In this document: positions 7,470-10,583 of the stretch, piece by piece | Layout of the letters: each line of letters starts with the position of its first letter | How positions within the stretch are numbered: position 1 is the first letter of the stretch | Origin: JAKZSU01 sp047517485 | GTDB lineage: Bacteria; Pseudomonadota; Alphaproteobacteria; UBA7887 | Assembly: GCA_047517485.1 (NCBI GenBank) | Contig: JAKZSU010000261.1 | Coordinates: forward strand, 1 to 10,583 | DNA: 10,583 nucleotides | Direction of reading: 5' to 3' | Notes under the pieces: model-generated | What the model was told of the DNA's origin: nothing | The model's database searches: none | The model's input: the letters and a program-made list of their open reading frames with translations, nothing else | Program-made: the position numbers and the translations under genes

Positions 7470-7470
7470 G

Positions 7471-10400
7471 ATGTCTGGCATCGGAGATTGGCTCGAAGGG
7501 CTCGGCCTTGGCGAATATGTCGAGGCGTTCGAGGCTGAGAAAATCAGGCTGGACCATGTCCCCGAGTTGGACGATTCCGATCTCGAAAAACTCGGGCTGC
7601 CCATGGGACCGCGCAAGGCCTTGCTCAAGGCGGCACGTGACCTGCGCGAAATTGCCGATGCGAAAACCGAAGCTCGCCCAACGTCGCCGGCTGACTACAC
7701 GCCAGCGTCACTCGCCGAAAAGATCCTGAGCGCCCGATCTACGATCGAGGGCGAGCGCAAGCAGGTCACGATTCTCTTCGCCGACATCAAGGGATCGACC
7801 GAGATCATCCAGGAACTCGACCCCGAGGATGCCCGGGCGCTGCTCGACCCTCTGCTGAACGTCATGATGGATGCCGTGCACACCTACGAGGGCACGGTGA
7901 ACGATGTCATGGGCGACGGGATCATGGCCATCTTTGGCGCCCCCATCGCGCACGAGGACCACGCGTTGAGGGCGTGTCGTGCTGCCCTCGACATGAAGGA
8001 AGCGGCACGGCGGCGCGTCGAGGAAAGCGCGCCCGACTCACCCGCTCGTTTTGCTCGACTGAGGGTGGGCCTGAACTCGGGCGAGGTGGTGGTCCGCGCC
8101 ATCAACAACGACCTGACCATGAGCTACTCGGCGGTAGGGGTGGCGACCCACTTGGCGGCGCGAATGGAGCAGCTCGCGGAGCCGGGTAGCATCCAGCTCA
8201 CGGGCGACACCTTGCGTCTGGTCGAGGGCCTAGTCGATGTCGCACCTCTCGGCGAGGTCCAGGTTAAGGGCCTCACCGAGCCGGTCCGGGTCTTCGAGCT
8301 GAGCGAACTCGGGAAGGCACGGACGCGGCTCGAAGCCATCCGCATCGAGGAGCTGACGCCGTTCGTTGGACGCGCGCGCGATCTGGCCGAACTCGAGGAG
8401 CGCCTGGGGGAGGCCGAGGCGGGGCACGGCCAAGTCGTGACCTTGGTCGGCGACGCCGGGATCGGCAAGTCGCGCCTGGTGATGGAGTTCAGGCGGCGGA
8501 TCGGCGACCGCGCGGTATGGCTCGAGGGAAGGTGCATCTCATTCGGACAATCGATGGCCTACCATCCATTGATCGATATGCTGCGGCGAAACTTCCGGAT
8601 CGACGACCGGGACGCGGCGACGACGATCCGCGAGAAGGTCGCCGACGGCGTAGCGCGGGTTGGCGAGGATCTCGAACCGACGCTTGGATATCTGCACTAT
8701 CTTCTTGGCGCGGCGAGCCCCGAGGACCCTATCCATCGGATGGACCCTCGGCTCCGTCGTGGCGAGTTGTTCGAGGCGCTGCGCCAGCTGCTGCTGCGGG
8801 CCGCGGACCTAAAGCCCCAGGTGCTGGTGTTCGAGGACCTGCATTGGTCGGACACCGCGACCAAGGCGTTCCTCGACACTCTCCTCGACAGCGTCCCTCG
8901 AAGCCGCGTGCTCTTCCTCCTCACCTTGCGCACGGGCTATCCGGCGCCGGTCGGCGAGCGGACCTATGTGACGCGGCTCGCCTTGCAGAGCTTCTCGGAG
9001 GCCGAGTCGGCTGAGCTGGCCGGGGCGGTTCTTACCTCAGCCGACTTGCCCGAAGCGCTGCGCGCGCTGGTGCTCGGCAAGGCCGAGGGCAACCCGTATT
9101 TCGTCGAGGAGGTGATCAAGTCGCTGCGCGAGACCGGCACAATCCGGCGGGAGGGCGGCCAATGGGTGCTCGGCGAATCGCTCGAGCGCATCGTCGTCCC
9201 CGACACTATCCACGGGGTGCTGGCCTCGCGCATCGACCGCCTCGAGGACGAGCCCAAGCGCACCCTCCAGTTGGCCTCGGTAATCGGCCGCGAGTTCACC
9301 CAGCGCCTGCTCGATCGCATCGCCGACATACGAGGGAGCACGTCCGAGGCTCTCCGCGTTCTCCAGGGCATCAAGCTGATCTACGAGAAGACGCTCCATC
9401 CAGAGCTCGCCTACATGTTCAAGCACGCGCTCACCCACGAGGTCGCCTACGGCTCGCTGCTCGCAGAGCAGCGCCGGGTGCTGCACCGGAGCGTCGGCGA
9501 CGCGATCGAGGAGCTGTATGCGGATCGGCTGGCTGAGAATTTTGCAGTGCTCGGCTATCATTTCGGCCGGGCGGAGGACTGGCCCAAGGCGGCCGATTAC
9601 TTCGAGAAGGCTGCCGACCACGCGGCGGCATCGTTCGCCGCACACGATGCGATTGAGCTTTGCGACCAAGCCATCGAGGCCTTGGTGCAAAGCGGGCAGG
9701 AGGGAATTGCGTCAAAAGAGGGAGCATTGCACGAAAAGAAGGCCAGCCTTTTTATATTGGTCGGCGACTTCGATCGCGCCCATGCCGAGAACGAGAAGGC
9801 CGCCGACATAGCGCACCAACTCGCAAACCCGTTGGGCGAGGGATCAGCACTGGCGGGGATGGCTTTCGCTTCGTTGTATGGGCACAAGTTCGAGCGATCA
9901 CTCTCTGAGTCGAGGCGAGTTACGGAGATCGCGCGCGCCGTCGGCTCTGAGGAACTCATAGCGGCGGGACAGTTCACGACCGGATTCGTGCAAACCGTCA
10001 CCGGTCACCTCCTGGAGGCGAGAACCAATCTCGGACAGGCGCACGAGCGGAGCCGCTCGGCGGGCGCGGCCTTTCACCAGTCATCATCTGCGGCAATGCT
10101 TTCCGTCCTCGACCGATGGCAAGATAACTATGACGCATCGGTGTCCATGGCCACCGAAGCGGTCGGCATTGCCCGTGCCCACAATTTTTCCTTTCCCCTG
10201 GCGATGGCGCTGTTCACACTTGGACTCCCCCTCGTTTCTAGGGGTAACTACGAGGCGGGGCTTGCGGCCTTCTCGGAGGGACTGGCGATCGCGGAGAAGC
10301 TGGGAAATGATGTCCTTCGCAACCGGTTTTTGAATTCCTTGGGCTGGCTGCATGCCGAGTGCGGAGATTTCGAGAACGCGATCCTGTTCAATGAGAAGGG

Positions 10401-10545
10401 TGTCAGCGCGTCCCGAGACCAGGGCGACCCCGAGACCATTGCCAATTGCGAGCTCAATTGTCAACGGCGGAGCAAAATTAGTCCACCCGGGCGGAGCAAA
10501 ACTAGTCCACTTAATGTTATGCGGTACGCGGTGTTGGGGGGTTGA
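7471..10545 (+). pseudogene. SAM / class III nucleotidyl cyclase / AAA ATPase / TPR signalling protein, 3' end cut by an IS
   Basis: The ATG at 7471 has GAGGGG four bases upstream. Domains in order: SAM-like (about 3-60); class III cyclase (about 97-280) with FADIKGST (metal ligand D105) and MGDGIMAIFG (D149); AAA_16 ATPase (about 296-590) with Walker A GDAGIGKS (327-334) and Walker B VLVFEDLHW; then TPR-like helical repeats from about 687 onward. Such proteins are thought to make cAMP or a related signal under control of the ATPase/TPR sensor. Catalytic departures from classical cyclases are D145 where a substrate-binding Lys is usual and H227 where the transition-state Asn is usual; R231 remains. 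I recall His at this position in other members of this subfamily. Native sequence ends at N996. Residues 997-1024 are encoded by the IS21-like end, so several C-terminal repeats are probably missing. A shortened protein could still be made. Confidence 0.85.
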
Positions 10546-10583
10546 CCCGGTAGTCCATAGGAGGGACCCGCGCTGCTTCGTGT
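10459..10583. mobile_element. End of an IS21-like insertion sequence (continues past the right edge)
   Basis: From TGTCAACGGCGGAGCAAAA at 10459 the sequence changes character and matches the terminal organisation I know from IS21-family elements: TGTCAAC at the tip followed by tandem copies of a motif of about 20 bases. The junction falls exactly between the AAT codon for N996 and TGT of the cyclase frame. No transposase gene is in the window, so family, orientation and completeness are inferred. GGAGGG at 10559-10564 could be the ribosome binding site of istA, but no start codon at normal spacing is seen before the edge. Confidence 0.65.
10466..10510 (+). repeat. Tandem 21-base repeats in the IS end
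   Basis: GGCGGAGCAAAATTAGTCCAC (10466-10486) and its copy at 10490-10510 differ only by T/C at the 13th base and have a 24-base period. A partial third copy, TAGTCCA, occurs at 10551-10557. Repeated motifs of this size at element tips are the transposase-binding sites of IS21-type elements. Confidence 0.75.

Larger units (their letters stand above)
6891..7470. other. Divergent non-coding region of 580 bases between the xerD cluster and the cyclase gene
   Basis: I see no convincing gene on either strand. The short frames here lack ribosome binding sites and family features. From left to right it contains the candidate minus-strand promoter (6962-6990), a G-rich tract (6997-7037), a perfect TATAAT (7282-7287, plus strand) without a recognisable -35 box at normal spacing, ATTGG/CCAAT inverted copies (7301-7305 and 7316-7320), the perfect palindrome CATCGCGATG (7363-7372), and the nested inverted repeats before the cyclase ATG (7404-7469). 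Base composition from 7040 to 7320 is more AT-rich than in the flanking genes. Confidence 0.6.

Noticed and set aside
10466..10510. CRISPR-like direct repeats
   Set aside because: There are only two full copies, the spacing between them is three bases, and they are located at an IS tip. They are transposase-binding repeats, not a CRISPR array.

Overview
The window looks like a GC-rich alphaproteobacterial chromosome segment, probably from the Rhodospirillales or a close relative. I infer this from the close match of the malyl-CoA lyase to the Methylorubrum/Rhodobacter type, the xerD-accA neighbourhood, and the proline- and alanine-rich envelope protein upstream of xerD. These comparisons are from memory; no search was run. 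The strongest calls are accA, mclA and xerD.

Layout. Positions 1-126 hold the 5' end and promoter of an IS1595-type transposase on the minus strand, cut by the window edge. Positions 348-1731 hold two tandem, recently duplicated genes for HlyC-like toxin-activating lysine-acyltransferases. A doubtful 90-codon frame follows the second copy and runs into the IS promoter. Positions 1797-6890 hold a mostly tightly packed minus-strand cluster. In transcription order it is a 46-residue single-pass membrane protein, a 683-residue exported helical protein of unknown function, xerD, mclA (malyl-CoA lyase) and accA. Positions 6891-7470 are a divergent non-coding region of 580 bases with a candidate promoter for the cluster, a G-rich tract, and nested inverted repeats that could mask the ribosome binding site of the next gene. 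From 7471 on the plus strand runs a large SAM / class III cyclase / AAA ATPase / TPR signalling protein. Its reading frame is interrupted at 10459 by the end of an IS21-like element that continues past the right edge.

How the parts fit. The XerD cluster joins chromosome-dimer resolution with central carbon metabolism. AccA commits acetyl-CoA to fatty-acid synthesis, while MclA makes acetyl-CoA and glyoxylate from malyl-CoA (serine cycle or ethylmalonyl-CoA pathway). The acyltransferases directly downstream of accA would draw fatty-acyl-ACP from the pathway that AccA feeds. No RTX protoxin substrate or type I secretion gene is visible, so their target is unknown. The most unusual item is this pair of orphan HlyC-like enzymes: each carries a disordered N-terminal extension and a Gly-rich loop inserted inside the catalytic domain. 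Insertion sequences lie at both edges, so this is a rearranged or actively targeted segment.
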